Shown here one piece after another: positions 47,480 to 55,345 of a DNA stretch of 64,000 bases. A program made the position numbers and the translations under genes. Every line of letters starts with the position of its first letter. Within the stretch, counting starts at the first letter, position 1. Location: contig CAVVFN010000008.1 in the NCBI GenBank assembly GCA_963747515.1, positions 1 to 64,000 of the forward strand, read 5' to 3'. The notes below the pieces were generated by a model. The model saw only the letters and a list, made by a program, of their open reading frames with translations. It did not search any database and was not told where the DNA came from. This stretch comes from Mariniphaga sp963747515 (GTDB lineage: Bacteria; Bacteroidota; Bacteroidia; Bacteroidales; Prolixibacteraceae).

Positions 47480-47863
47480 ATGATTATGAAAACAAAAGTA
47501 GTTTTATCCATAATTGTTGTTGCCCTGTTAAGTGTAACAACTGCTTTCGGAAAAGAAAAAACCGAAAAGTTTAAAGTTTACGGAAATTGCGGAATGTGTG
47601 AAAAAACCATAGAGAAAGCCGCAAAGTCGGTAAGTGGCGTAAAAACCGCTGACTGGAACAAAGAGACGAAAATGATGCAGGTCAGTTTTGATGATTCAAA
47701 AACCGATGTGCATAAGGTTCATATGGCAATAGCAAAGGCAGGTTACGATACAGAAATGCATAAGGCAACCGATGAAGCCTACAACAAGCTGAAAAGCTGC
47801 TGCCAGTATGAACGGGAAAATGTAAAAAAGAGCGAAAACGCCCACCAGGGTCATTCCCATTAA
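47480..47863 (+). CDS. Periplasmic heavy-metal-associated (HMA) domain protein
   Basis: Intact 127-residue ORF. Signal peptide KVVLSIIVVALLSVTTAFGK. The HMA domain has EKFKVYGNCGMCEKTIEKAA (GNCGMC, the MxCxxC variant), VSGVKTADWNKETKMMQVSF and KVHMAIAKAGYDTEMHK. The C-terminal tail contains LKSCCQYE and ends NAHQGHSH. It probably captures Cu+ in the periplasm, or delivers it. Two ATGs are 6 bp apart (47480 and 47486) and the second gives the shorter, conventional signal peptide. Strong terminator immediately after. Confidence 0.9.
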   Translation: MIMKTKVVLSIIVVALLSVTTAFGKEKTEKFKVYGNCGMCEKTIEKAAKSVSGVKTADWNKETKMMQVSFDDSKTDVHKVHMAIAKAGYDTEMHKATDEAYNKLKSCCQYERENVKKSENAHQGHSH

Positions 47864-47872
47864 GATGTTGCA

Positions 47873-47905
47873 GGAATGATCAGGCACTGTGCGCCTGATC
47901 ATTCC
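47873..47905 (+). terminator. Rho-independent terminator after the metal trio
   Basis: Perfect 13-bp stem GGAATGATCAGGC / GCCTGATCATTCC with a 7-nt loop, starting 9 bp past the HMA stop and followed by TTTAAA. Confidence 0.9.
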
Positions 47906-47949
47906 TTTAAACATTATTGTATTTCAACTCAGCTTCACACAACTCCAAA

Positions 47950-48360
47950 AACAAGGGTTCGAAATGTTTTAGTGTTTTAGTGTTTTAAGGTTCATGGGGT
48001 TCATGGGGTTTATGTTGTTTATGTTGTATGGGTTTGAAGGGTTTGAAGGGTTTGAAGGGTTCGAAAGGTTTGAAGAGTTTGAAGAGTTCGAAAATGTTTG
48101 AAAGTTCTTCGGTCTTCGGTCTTCGGTCTTCCGACTATATTGCCGTTCGGTTTTAGCCAACGGATAGAGGAGTTTGAGGAGTTTGAATGTTTTAGTGTTT
48201 CAGTGTTTTAGTGTTTTAGTGTTTCAGTGTTTCAGTGTTTGAAGGTTCATGGGGTTTATGTTGTTTATGTTGTTTATGTTGAAGTTTAAGAGTTCAAAAT
48301 GTTTATGTTGTTTATCTTAGTCTTCGGTTCGAAGAGTTTGTGGACTTTGAAAATGGTTGA
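47950..48360 (+). repeat. Mosaic repeat array 6
   Basis: TTTTAGTG octamers, TTCATGGGGTTTATGTTG nonamers, GGTTTGAAGGGTTCGAAAGG, CTTCGGT heptamers and a second round of the same order to 48360. Confidence 0.9.
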
Positions 48361-48393
48361 GGAGTTTGAGGGTTTTTACCAATAATAGCGCAT

Positions 48394-48560
48394 TTATTTA
48401 AACAAATCAGAGTGACTCCCTGTCCTGGCTAATTCAATCACCCTGTGTTTGTCATTTTATCGCCAAATAATCAGCCAATCCGGTTTAACATAACATTCCC
48501 AATATCCTTTTATACTTACCTGACAGTTTTGTGTGGGTTCTATTTTACTGGTAATTTTCA
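48394..48560 (-). pseudogene. YafQ/RelE-family toxin, C-terminal remnant with in-frame stop
   Basis: The frame reads QNCQVSIKGYWECYVKPDWL, IIWR, TAA, NDKHRVIELARTGSHSDLFK and a stop. The ECYVKPDWLIIWR...ARTGSHSDLF pattern is the catalytic end of YafQ-type endoribonucleases (ExHxxPDWLLIY...RTGSHSELF). The 5' half is missing, replaced by repeat sequence, and a TAA replaces one codon. This is the second inactivated toxin in the window, also lodged between repeat arrays. Confidence 0.75.
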
Positions 48561-48599
48561 GAAAGACAAATGGTGAATTGGTGAAATGGTGAAATTGTT

Positions 48600-48835
48600 G
48601 ATCGCAGGTTTCCCATCTTCCGTCTCTGGTCTTCGCTCTCCGGTCTCCCGTCTTCGGTCTTCGGTCTTCCCTCTTCCTACTTCTGTCTTCCCTCTTCCGT
48701 CTTCCTACTTCGGTCTCCCGTCTTCCGTCTTCCGTCTTCCTACTTCGTTCTCCCGTCTCCCGTCTCCCGTCTCCCGTCTTCCCTCTTCGGTCTTCCCTCT
48801 TCCGTCTTCGGTCTTCCGTCTTCCCTCTTCCTCCT
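48600..48835 (+). repeat. Heptamer array (CTTCCGT/CTCCCGT/CTTCGGT)
   Basis: Pure heptamer block without the nonamer and octamer modules, ending 200 bp upstream of the DUF6266 gene. Confidence 0.9.
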
Positions 48836-49043
48836 CCCTGCCATATTGGCTGCCGGGGCGTTACCTGCGTTACCGCCGTTACTGTAGTCGGGTGCAGCTG
48901 ACAGTTGGGCAGACTGACACGAGGTTTCACCGTCGCCCACGGGTAACGTGCCAAAAGGTTTGTCCGGACTTTGCATTAACGGTTGCAGACCAAGGTGGTC
49001 GGGCCGGGTAACCGGTTAAATTATTAATTTAATCTATTTTATT
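48836..49043. other. Leader region of the DUF6266 gene
   Basis: GC-rich 150 bp, then an AT-rich stretch directly before the ATG at 49044. It has no ORF of note and no repeats, and probably carries the promoter. Confidence 0.4.
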
Positions 49044-49706
49044 ATGGGTATTATTAAACAAGGAATTCTCGGCGGATTGTCGGGAAAAGTAGGAAATGTA
49101 GTTGGCGCAAGCTGGAAAGGGATCAATTACCTTCGGGCAATGCCCACTCATGTAGCCAATCCAAACACCGTAAGGCAGCAGACTTACAGGATGAAAATGA
49201 ACCTGGTGGTTGGATTTCTGAAATCGTGCATCACATTGGTGCGTATCGGGTTCAGCGGGTATGCCGTAAAGATGTCGGCTTTTAACGCAGCCACATCGCT
49301 TAATCTGGCCAAAGCCATTACCGGTGAGTTTCCGGAGCTGGCACTGGATTACAATGCACTGCAGGTAACCCGTGGAACTCTTGCACCGGCATCGTTGCCA
49401 ACGGTTGACTCAACCGAAGAGGGGAAGGTGCTCTTCACCTGGAACGACAACTCTACGGAAGAAAACGCAAACACCGGGGATGTGGCCCTGCTGCTGGTTC
49501 ACAATCCTGTCAGCGGAAGTTCGGTTTTATCAACCGGTACATCCTTCCGTGTGGACACTTCTGCCGAAGTTGTTGTGCCGGCTGATTTTCGCGGCGAAGA
49601 GGTGCATTGCTACATTGGCTTTACCGACAAGGAAAAGCTGACTGGCACCCAGCCGAAGGACTTCACATCCGACAGTGTGTATGCCGGCAAGGTGTTGGTG
49701 CTCTGA
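49044..49706 (+). CDS. DUF6266 family protein
   Basis: Intact 220-residue ORF. The N-terminus GIIKQGILGGLSGKVGNVVG then ASWKGINYLRAMPTHVANPN followed by QQTYRMKMNLVVGF is the DUF6266 signature. The C-terminal half is beta-rich, FTWNDNSTEENANTGDVALL and EEVHCYIGFTD, like a small Ig-type domain. No signal peptide. Members are frequent in Bacteroidota genomes, often in multiple copies; function unknown. A hairpin terminator separates it from the HTH/Argonaute pair, so it is probably an independent unit. Confidence 0.9.
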   Translation: MGIIKQGILGGLSGKVGNVVGASWKGINYLRAMPTHVANPNTVRQQTYRMKMNLVVGFLKSCITLVRIGFSGYAVKMSAFNAATSLNLAKAITGEFPELALDYNALQVTRGTLAPASLPTVDSTEEGKVLFTWNDNSTEENANTGDVALLLVHNPVSGSSVLSTGTSFRVDTSAEVVVPADFRGEEVHCYIGFTDKEKLTGTQPKDFTSDSVYAGKVLVL

Positions 49707-49757
49707 TTACAGAAAACAGCCCCGCGGCAAACTGCCGTTTCGGCTGATGTGGAAAAT

Positions 49758-49790
49758 GAAGGCGCTCGTCAGGGGCGCTTTCTTTATTTT
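49758..49790 (+). terminator. Terminator after DUF6266 gene
   Basis: About 10-bp stem GAAGGCGCTC / GGGGCGCTTTC including two G-T pairs, followed by TCTTTATTTTTT. Confidence 0.65.
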
Positions 49791-49819
49791 TTCCCTGGAA
49801 ACCAGACAAAAATCATATG

Positions 49820-49847
49820 TTTAGTATACACAATTCTTTTATTTTTG
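49820..49847 (+). promoter_or_regulatory. Bacteroidota-type promoter for the HTH/Argonaute pair
   Basis: TATTTTTG at 49840-49847 matches the -7 consensus TAnnTTTG. A TTTAG at 49820 lies near the expected -33 TTTG position, though slightly close. It is 29 bp upstream of the ATG at 49876. Confidence 0.45.
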
Positions 49848-49875
49848 AACTTCAACTCTAAATTAAACACAAAAC

Positions 49876-50952
49876 ATGGGACCAAATTTTGAAATTTATG
49901 TCAGTTTGCTAACCGGTTCATGGATGCCGTGGCTTGACAGGAACCGCGGGAATGCAGAATTTGATCATTTGCTTGAGGCCCTGTGGCCGCATACCGGGGG
50001 TACGACGGGAGAATTTTTCAGTTCGCTGGCCCTTCTTCTGGTGGGTTCGCCGTGGCCGCAGCCAAAGAAATTCATGGATGAGGTGGAGCATCTTGCCGGA
50101 TTCGGGTCTGATGCAGGACAGGCGCTGGTTGCTGAATTTCTGCGCCTGCCTGCATCCGGCACCGGCGAACAGTTTTACAATGTACTTACAGGTTTCAGTC
50201 TGGCGGGGTACGACAGCTGGATCGGCAAGCTTGTCCAGCCAGGGCAGGATACCCATCTAAGGGTCTATTTCCGGGAACGTCTGCTCCATATCCTTTTCAA
50301 CCTGATCCATCAGCCTGTTGCCGTACCGGAAGCCTTTCCCGGTGAGCTGGAGGTTGCCTTCCGGGTAAAGGCAGCTCTTTGCATCCTCTGCCACCGCCTG
50401 CAGGGAAGGCAGGCTTTACGATGGCACTACATGCCCCGGGTTTTCCGGGTCAGGGAACTGCTCCACGACAAACTGAGCAAAAGTCAACTCAGCGAAGCCT
50501 CACGCCTGCAAATCATGCACCTGTTTGATGCACTCACCGGTGAAAAGCCTCCCCTTCAGCTTACCTCTGCAGCCCCCTTGCAAAACATACCGGCTGTTCC
50601 TTCTCCTGAGGACAATGATCCGGAGATGGCAAAACTAACACACCTGGTGAAGGAATCCAGTTCGGAAATTCAGCAGTTAAAACAGGTTCTTGAATGGTTC
50701 CTGGCAAATGGAAATGCACCGGCATCAAAAACAGCACCGAAAGACAACCACCGGCTCGACAGCAGTAAGGTGCTCAGAATGCTGAGTGTGAGCAAAACAT
50801 CACTGCAGCGCTACCGCGATGAAGGAAGTCTCCCTTTTGCAAAAGTTGGGAAAAAATACACGTACCTGGAAGCCGATGTGCTCAAGCTGATTGAGGAAGG
50901 AAAAAAAATAAAAAAATCCGGAAATGGAAGGTTCCGGAAGCCCGAAAAATAA
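49876..50952 (+). CDS. Argonaute-associated helix-turn-helix protein (unrecognised N-terminal domain)
   Basis: Intact 358-residue ORF. Residues 1-230 form an alpha-helical domain rich in Trp/Leu/Phe (LDRNRGNAEFDHLLEALWPH, FRVKAALCILCHRLQGRQAL, MPRVFRVRELLHDKLSKSQL) that I do not recognise. About 230-290 is hydrophilic and probably coiled (LTHLVKESSSEIQQLKQVLE). The C-terminus (295-342), DSSKVLRMLSVSKTSLQRYR then DEGSLPFAKVGKKYTYLEAD, is an excisionase/MerR-type HTH_17 domain. It lies 20 bp upstream of the Argonaute gene and is surely co-transcribed. It might be the DNA-binding partner, target adaptor or autoregulator of the Argonaute. No nuclease, TIR or Sir2 motif is visible. Confidence 0.75.
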   Translation: MGPNFEIYVSLLTGSWMPWLDRNRGNAEFDHLLEALWPHTGGTTGEFFSSLALLLVGSPWPQPKKFMDEVEHLAGFGSDAGQALVAEFLRLPASGTGEQFYNVLTGFSLAGYDSWIGKLVQPGQDTHLRVYFRERLLHILFNLIHQPVAVPEAFPGELEVAFRVKAALCILCHRLQGRQALRWHYMPRVFRVRELLHDKLSKSQLSEASRLQIMHLFDALTGEKPPLQLTSAAPLQNIPAVPSPEDNDPEMAKLTHLVKESSSEIQQLKQVLEWFLANGNAPASKTAPKDNHRLDSSKVLRMLSVSKTSLQRYRDEGSLPFAKVGKKYTYLEADVLKLIEEGKKIKKSGNGRFRKPEK

Positions 50953-50972
50953 ACCCTTAAATTTTTTATCAA

Positions 50973-53039
50973 ATGATTACCCAACCTAAAAAACAAAAAC
51001 CGTCGGCACACATGCGCTCAGAAGAAGAGCCGTTTACCGGACTTTTTTTCAACATTCTCCCGTTTGATTATCCCGATGCAGAGAACCTCCCCCTTCACGA
51101 ACCAAAAATTCCGGGGGATGCATCCGGCAACCTGTGGGAGGGGACTGCTGCAGATCCCGTGCCCGAATATCAAATTCACTCGGGCAGCACCCCCGGTATC
51201 CGAAAAAATGAAAACAGCAAGGTATCAGTACCGCTTCATCCGGAGGAAGCAAACGAAGTTTTAACCCGTCACATCCGCCGGGTGCTGGCCCCGCAGACCG
51301 AATTCTGTTATACTCAGTCTTCCGGCCGCACGCAGTTCTGGTGCAGGGATAAGAACAATGGCAAGGAAAGCCTGTGGCAACGTCATCACCGGTTCACCCT
51401 GGAGATACAGCACGATTGGCCTACCGGCAGGCCCGGCCTTCAGATCAGTTACGACGGGGAAGCGTTCATCCTGAAGCAGAGTCTGGAGGAGCTGCAGGAC
51501 ATGCACCCCGATACCCGCCTGTTCAGGCTGGCAGCCTTTCGCAAAAGGATTTACCGGTGGAATCACCTGCCCGAGGCAGCCTGGTACCATCCCGGCGAGC
51601 TGTTCCCGGTGCTGAACCGCAGGGTAGCCGACTGGCTGGGCGAGCCGTATCCGGCAGCACCGGATCACGATTGCTGCACCCGTTACTCCAGGCTTATCCG
51701 GGAGTTTGCCGATACCCGGTGCATGTCGGAAGAATTCCGGTCGGCAGTACCGCACAACGGAGTGTTTAAACCTGTGCCGGCTGATGCTGCCGGGCGGCTG
51801 AATGCCAGTACCCGGCTGCTGCTCTTTGGTGAGGGCCGCCGCGATTCCGATCCCCTGGAGGGACTGAAAAAATACGGCCCGCTAAAACGGCCGGCCGGCA
51901 GCCACTTCTGCTACTTTTTCATTTATTTCAGCCACAACCAGGCAGAGACCGGGAACCTGGCACGATGCATTGCCGGGGAAGACGGACAGGTCAGGCTGAA
52001 CCGGCTTACCTGCCTGAACCTGACACATGTGCCGGAACAGGATATTGCAATAACCGGCGACGGCGATGCAGCAGGACAGGTAGAAAGATGCCTGCTGAGC
52101 CGGTGGTTCGACCCCCAGGTGACGTGGTACGCATTTTACATCAGCCCGTATTCAGGAAAGGAAAAGGATGAAAAGCAAAGTCAGCTGTATTACCGCATCA
52201 AGGAGTTGCTGCTGTACCGGCAGGTTTCGATGCAGGCCGTAAAGGCGGAAAACCTGCAGGGCAATTTTGGTCATGCCCTTACCAATATCGGGTGTGCGTT
52301 GGTTGCCAAGCTGGGGGGTGTGCCGTGGAGGCTGGAAGGAAACGGCGAAAGCGAGCCGGTGATTGGCCTCCGGCTTACCCGCCGAAAGGGTTCGGTGCAG
52401 CCGGAGGCAGCTGCCATTGCATGCTTCACGCAGGAAGGATTGTTCCGCGGCTTTGATGTATTCTCCCCCTTCAATCCACTGACGATAGCCGGCTCTGCAC
52501 TTGAGGCTTTCCTGCTGTACCGGCAGGAGCATCCCGGCCTGAAACGGCTGGTTATCCATTGCCATCAGCCCCTGAATGCGGAACAATTGGATCCGCTTCT
52601 AAAACTTCTTGCGGATATGAAACTCGACATTCCGGTGGTGGTGGCAGTCATCGGGCAGTCAGGTTCAAAAAGCAGGATGGCATTCTGCAAACCGCAGGAG
52701 AACCCAATGCCGGTCAACGGCACCTGGGTACGTTTCGGGCAGTACAGTTACCTGCTGTACGTCAACAGCCACAGGAATCAGGAAGGGACAGCAGCAGAAC
52801 AGGCAATGCCGCTGCATATCCGGTTCGTGTGCACCCGGCCCGGTTACCTTGATGCGCAGGATACCGTATCGGGGCTGCTCGACCAGATTTATACCTTCTG
52901 CTTTATGCACTGGCACACCGTAAAGCAGTCGCCCCTTCCCGTCACCCTCACCTACCCTGCCCGGCTGGCTTCTTTTGTACCCAGGTTCAGCAACCGCCTG
53001 CTGCCTGCCCACGGGCGGAGTGTGGCGTGGTTTATATGA
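50973..53039 (+). CDS. Prokaryotic Argonaute (pAgo), catalytically inactive PIWI
   Basis: Intact 688-residue ORF. An N-terminal/L1-like part has ISYDGEAFILKQSLEELQDM and YHPGELFPVLNRRVADWLGE. The linker-2 hallmark LLLFGEGRRDSDPLEGLKKY-GP lies at about 283-301. The MID domain has LYYRIKELLLYRQVSM (405-420) and FGHALTNIGCALVAKLGGVP-W (432-452). The PIWI domain covers about 455-688, with PVIGLRLTRRKG, GLFRGFDVFSPF, RLVIHCHQP and LPVTLTYPARLASF, and a pAgo-like end in ...WFI. The catalytic Asp positions read L466/R467, H531 (normally HRDG, here IHCHQ) and A663/R664, so slicing is not expected. PAZ seems absent or very short. It likely binds guide and target and acts through a partner; the 20-bp-distant HTH gene is the candidate. 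Confidence 0.85.
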   Translation: MITQPKKQKPSAHMRSEEEPFTGLFFNILPFDYPDAENLPLHEPKIPGDASGNLWEGTAADPVPEYQIHSGSTPGIRKNENSKVSVPLHPEEANEVLTRHIRRVLAPQTEFCYTQSSGRTQFWCRDKNNGKESLWQRHHRFTLEIQHDWPTGRPGLQISYDGEAFILKQSLEELQDMHPDTRLFRLAAFRKRIYRWNHLPEAAWYHPGELFPVLNRRVADWLGEPYPAAPDHDCCTRYSRLIREFADTRCMSEEFRSAVPHNGVFKPVPADAAGRLNASTRLLLFGEGRRDSDPLEGLKKYGPLKRPAGSHFCYFFIYFSHNQAETGNLARCIAGEDGQVRLNRLTCLNLTHVPEQDIAITGDGDAAGQVERCLLSRWFDPQVTWYAFYISPYSGKEKDEKQSQLYYRIKELLLYRQVSMQAVKAENLQGNFGHALTNIGCALVAKLGGVPWRLEGNGESEPVIGLRLTRRKGSVQPEAAAIACFTQEGLFRGFDVFSPFNPLTIAGSALEAFLLYRQEHPGLKRLVIHCHQPLNAEQLDPLLKLLADMKLDIPVVVAVIGQSGSKSRMAFCKPQENPMPVNGTWVRFGQYSYLLYVNSHRNQEGTAAEQAMPLHIRFVCTRPGYLDAQDTVSGLLDQIYTFCFMHWHTVKQSPLPVTLTYPARLASFVPRFSNRLLPAHGRSVAWFI

Positions 53040-53580
53040 AAAGGGTTTGAAACGTTTGAAGGGTTTGAGAAGTTTTATTGTTTGAGGGTTTTATGTTTTA
53101 GTGTTTCAGTGTTTTAGTGTTTCAGTGTTTGAAGGTTCATGGGGTTTATGGTGTTTATGTTGTTTATGATTTGAAGGGTTTGAAGGGTTTGAAGGGTTCG
53201 AAAGGTTTGAAAGATTCGATGAGTTTTAGAGTTTTAGTGTTTTAGTGTTTTAGTGTTTCAGTGTTTGAAGGTTCATGGGGTTTATGTTGTTTATGTTGTT
53301 TATATTGTTTATGTTGTTTATGTTGAAGGGTTTGAAGGGTTCGAAAGGTTTGAAAGTTCTTCGTCATCTTCGGTCTTCATCTTCCCTCTCCCGTCTCCCA
53401 ACTTCCGTCTTCGGTCTTCGGTCTCCCCTCTTCCAACTTCCGTCTTCGGTCTTCGGTCTCCCCTCTCCCAACTTCCGTCTTCGGTCTTCGGTCTTCGGTC
53501 TCCCCTCTTCCAACTTCCGTCTTCGGTCTTCGGTCTTCGGTCTTCAGTCTCCCCTCTTCCGTCTTCCCTCTTCCCTCTAT
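53040..53580 (+). repeat. Mosaic repeat array 7
   Basis: It starts one codon after the Argonaute stop: GGGTTTGAAACGTTTGAAGG, TTTTAGTG/TTTCAGTG octamers, TTCATGGGGTTTATG nonamers, a second round of the same, then CTTCGGT/CTTCCGT/CTCCCCT heptamers. Confidence 0.95.
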
Positions 53581-53617
53581 TAATCTTGCATCCTTGTGCC
53601 CTTGCATGCAAGTAATT

Positions 53618-54463
53618 TTATTCTGCGTAGTCTACAATTATTCCTTCCTGCTTATTCAACCGTGCCTGGTCTCCGTTACTGCTAAACAAATAAATGTTCA
53701 GATCATATTTATTAAAATACGCTTTTGATGCATTAAAAATGGTACGAAAACTTGTATTCATTGAGTAGAGAAAAGATAAACTGTGTTTGTCCGGCTCCCA
53801 GTGGCTGTCAACCGGCTTCCCGGTTTCATCCACACTTAAATTAAACGGAGGATTTGAAACAACGGTATCCTTTAATCCCAGTGATTTTAATTTTTCGAAA
53901 AACTCATTGGCAAATTGCGTATTTTCTTCCCCGGTAAAGGCGACACTGCCATACAACAAATTTACAGGTGTGGGAAAAACCTCCTTAACGGAACTTGAAA
54001 AATAGTTGTTTTCCGGAATTTCCAATGTCACTTTGCCTTCATTAACAGTGAGATGTGATTGAACCGTAAAATCAAACGTTCGTATTGTAAATGTATACAT
54101 ACCCTGATTAAGTACATTTTCAGGTATAAAAAGACCTCCTTTCGAAATACATAAGCCATCTGTTTTATAGGGGCCCGGAAACACAGGACATTTCCCTTCA
54201 TCAACTTTATCAATTAAATAAATGTCAATGGTTTTTCGTTTCTTATCAATTGTGTATTTAAATTTTAATTCCCAGGAATTTTCAAAACGCCGGACTTCAT
54301 AAAATTCAAATTTGAATCCTCTTCCTTCCTCTCCAAAAATTTGGTGGTCCCACCATACACTCAATCCCTGAGAGCCTAAAAGGGAATCTTTATCAAATTC
54401 GTCTTTCCGGCAACCGGTTATCAGGATTCCAATAAGGAATATGCTAATTATTTTCCTGTTCAT
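53618..54463 (-). CDS. Lipoprotein, unrecognised family
   Basis: I take MNRKIISIFLIGILITGC (54463) as the start: a perfect lipoprotein signal with ITGC lipobox and an AGGAAAAT-like spacing. The longer ORF from 54580 lacks any signal. The mature protein has about 265 residues, with beta-rich N-terminal segments WELKFKYTIDKKRKTIDIYL and MYTFTIRTFDFTVQSHLTVN. A C-terminal domain has EFFEKLKSLGLKDTVVSNPP and NKYDLNIYLFSSNGDQARLN. No family recognised. Outer-membrane or periplasmic anchor expected. It pairs with the smaller lipoprotein upstream. Confidence 0.75.
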   Translation of the reverse strand: MNRKIISIFLIGILITGCRKDEFDKDSLLGSQGLSVWWDHQIFGEEGRGFKFEFYEVRRFENSWELKFKYTIDKKRKTIDIYLIDKVDEGKCPVFPGPYKTDGLCISKGGLFIPENVLNQGMYTFTIRTFDFTVQSHLTVNEGKVTLEIPENNYFSSSVKEVFPTPVNLLYGSVAFTGEENTQFANEFFEKLKSLGLKDTVVSNPPFNLSVDETGKPVDSHWEPDKHSLSFLYSMNTSFRTIFNASKAYFNKYDLNIYLFSSNGDQARLNKQEGIIVDYAE

Positions 54464-54546
54464 AATTTGTTTTCTTTTACAGATGTTACAGTGCAGGTAA
54501 TTGTTGCTTTCAGCCCTGCTTTTTCTGTTGCACAGGTTGTGCGTGT

Positions 54547-54963
54547 TTATTTTACTTTCCTGTAATTTAAAAACATACAATAACTGGAATACCCGGGCTG
54601 TGGTGTCATCAGAAATAGACTATCATTTTTAACTGTATAAATCCACTTCTCTGTATTTTTCTTTCGGATCAAAAAAAGGCTGTCTTCATCGGTATAGTAA
54701 AGAAAGGATATTTCTTGTTCCAATACAGAAAACCGGTAGATTTGTTGAGTACCCCTGTTGTTTTCTGCGAACCGTATTGAGTCTGTCCATCTGGTTATCC
54801 CGTTGTTAATATCTCTTGCCGAATAATACCTCGTCCACGCACCCTTCAATTCCTGATCAAAGTACCTGCCTGTTACCTGGCTATCGTAATCGCTATCTTT
54901 CATTTTTTCACATGAGAAAAAACAGAGCCCCATTCCTGTCAATAATAATATCCTGAACAACAT
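54547..54963 (-). CDS. Small lipoprotein, unrecognised
   Basis: Intact 138-residue ORF with signal MLFRILLLTGMGLCFFSC (lipobox FSC). The mature part is beta-rich with many aromatic residues: GRYFDQELKGAWTRYYSARD, EISFLYYTDEDSLFLIRKKN, IYTVKNDSLFLMTPQPGYSS. It resembles lipocalin-like Bacteroidota lipoproteins in strand pattern, but no motif is firm. It lies 83 bp upstream of the next lipoprotein in the same direction, and its own upstream region is a repeat array. Confidence 0.75.
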   Translation of the reverse strand: MLFRILLLTGMGLCFFSCEKMKDSDYDSQVTGRYFDQELKGAWTRYYSARDINNGITRWTDSIRFAENNRGTQQIYRFSVLEQEISFLYYTDEDSLFLIRKKNTEKWIYTVKNDSLFLMTPQPGYSSYCMFLNYRKVK

Positions 54964-55039
54964 AAGAACTTATTTAAGTATTCAAATGAATCATCGTCCT
55001 GCTCATAAGATGAAAATCACATCTGTTTAGTTGCGTAAG

Positions 55040-55345
55040 GCTAAATGCTGTAAGTTCATCTCCCGACTTCCGTCTCCGGTCTCCGGTCTCCGGCTTCCGT
55101 CTTCGGTCTTCCGTCTCCCAACTTCCATCTTCCGTCTTCCCACTCCCGACTTCCGTCTTCGGTCTTCCAACTTCCATCTTCCGTCTTCCCACTCCCGACT
55201 TCCGTCTTCGGTCTTCCAACTTCGGTCTCCCATCTTCCCTCTCCCGTCTTCCCTCTCCCGACTTCCCTCTCCGGTCTCCCATCTTCCGTCTTCCGTCTTC
55301 CGTCTTCCGTCTTCCCTCCTCCCTTTTTCCCTCCCCGGCACAACT
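55040..55345 (+). repeat. Heptamer array (CTTCCGT/CTTCGGT/CTCCCGA)
   Basis: Heptamer block with an internal exact duplication of about 62 bp (CTTCCATCTTCCGTCTTCCC... at about 55121 and 55172). Confidence 0.9.

Noticed and set aside
50973..53039. DNA polymerase or generic RNase H-like nuclease
   Set aside because: The combination of the GLKKYGP linker motif, MID-like YYRIK...NIG..AKLGGVPW and the terminal WFI fits Argonaute better; catalytic acidic residues of RNase H are missing.
49044..53039. DUF6266 as third member of the Argonaute operon
   Set aside because: A terminator-like hairpin and a separate promoter-like sequence lie between it and the HTH gene; DUF6266 genes are common as independent units.
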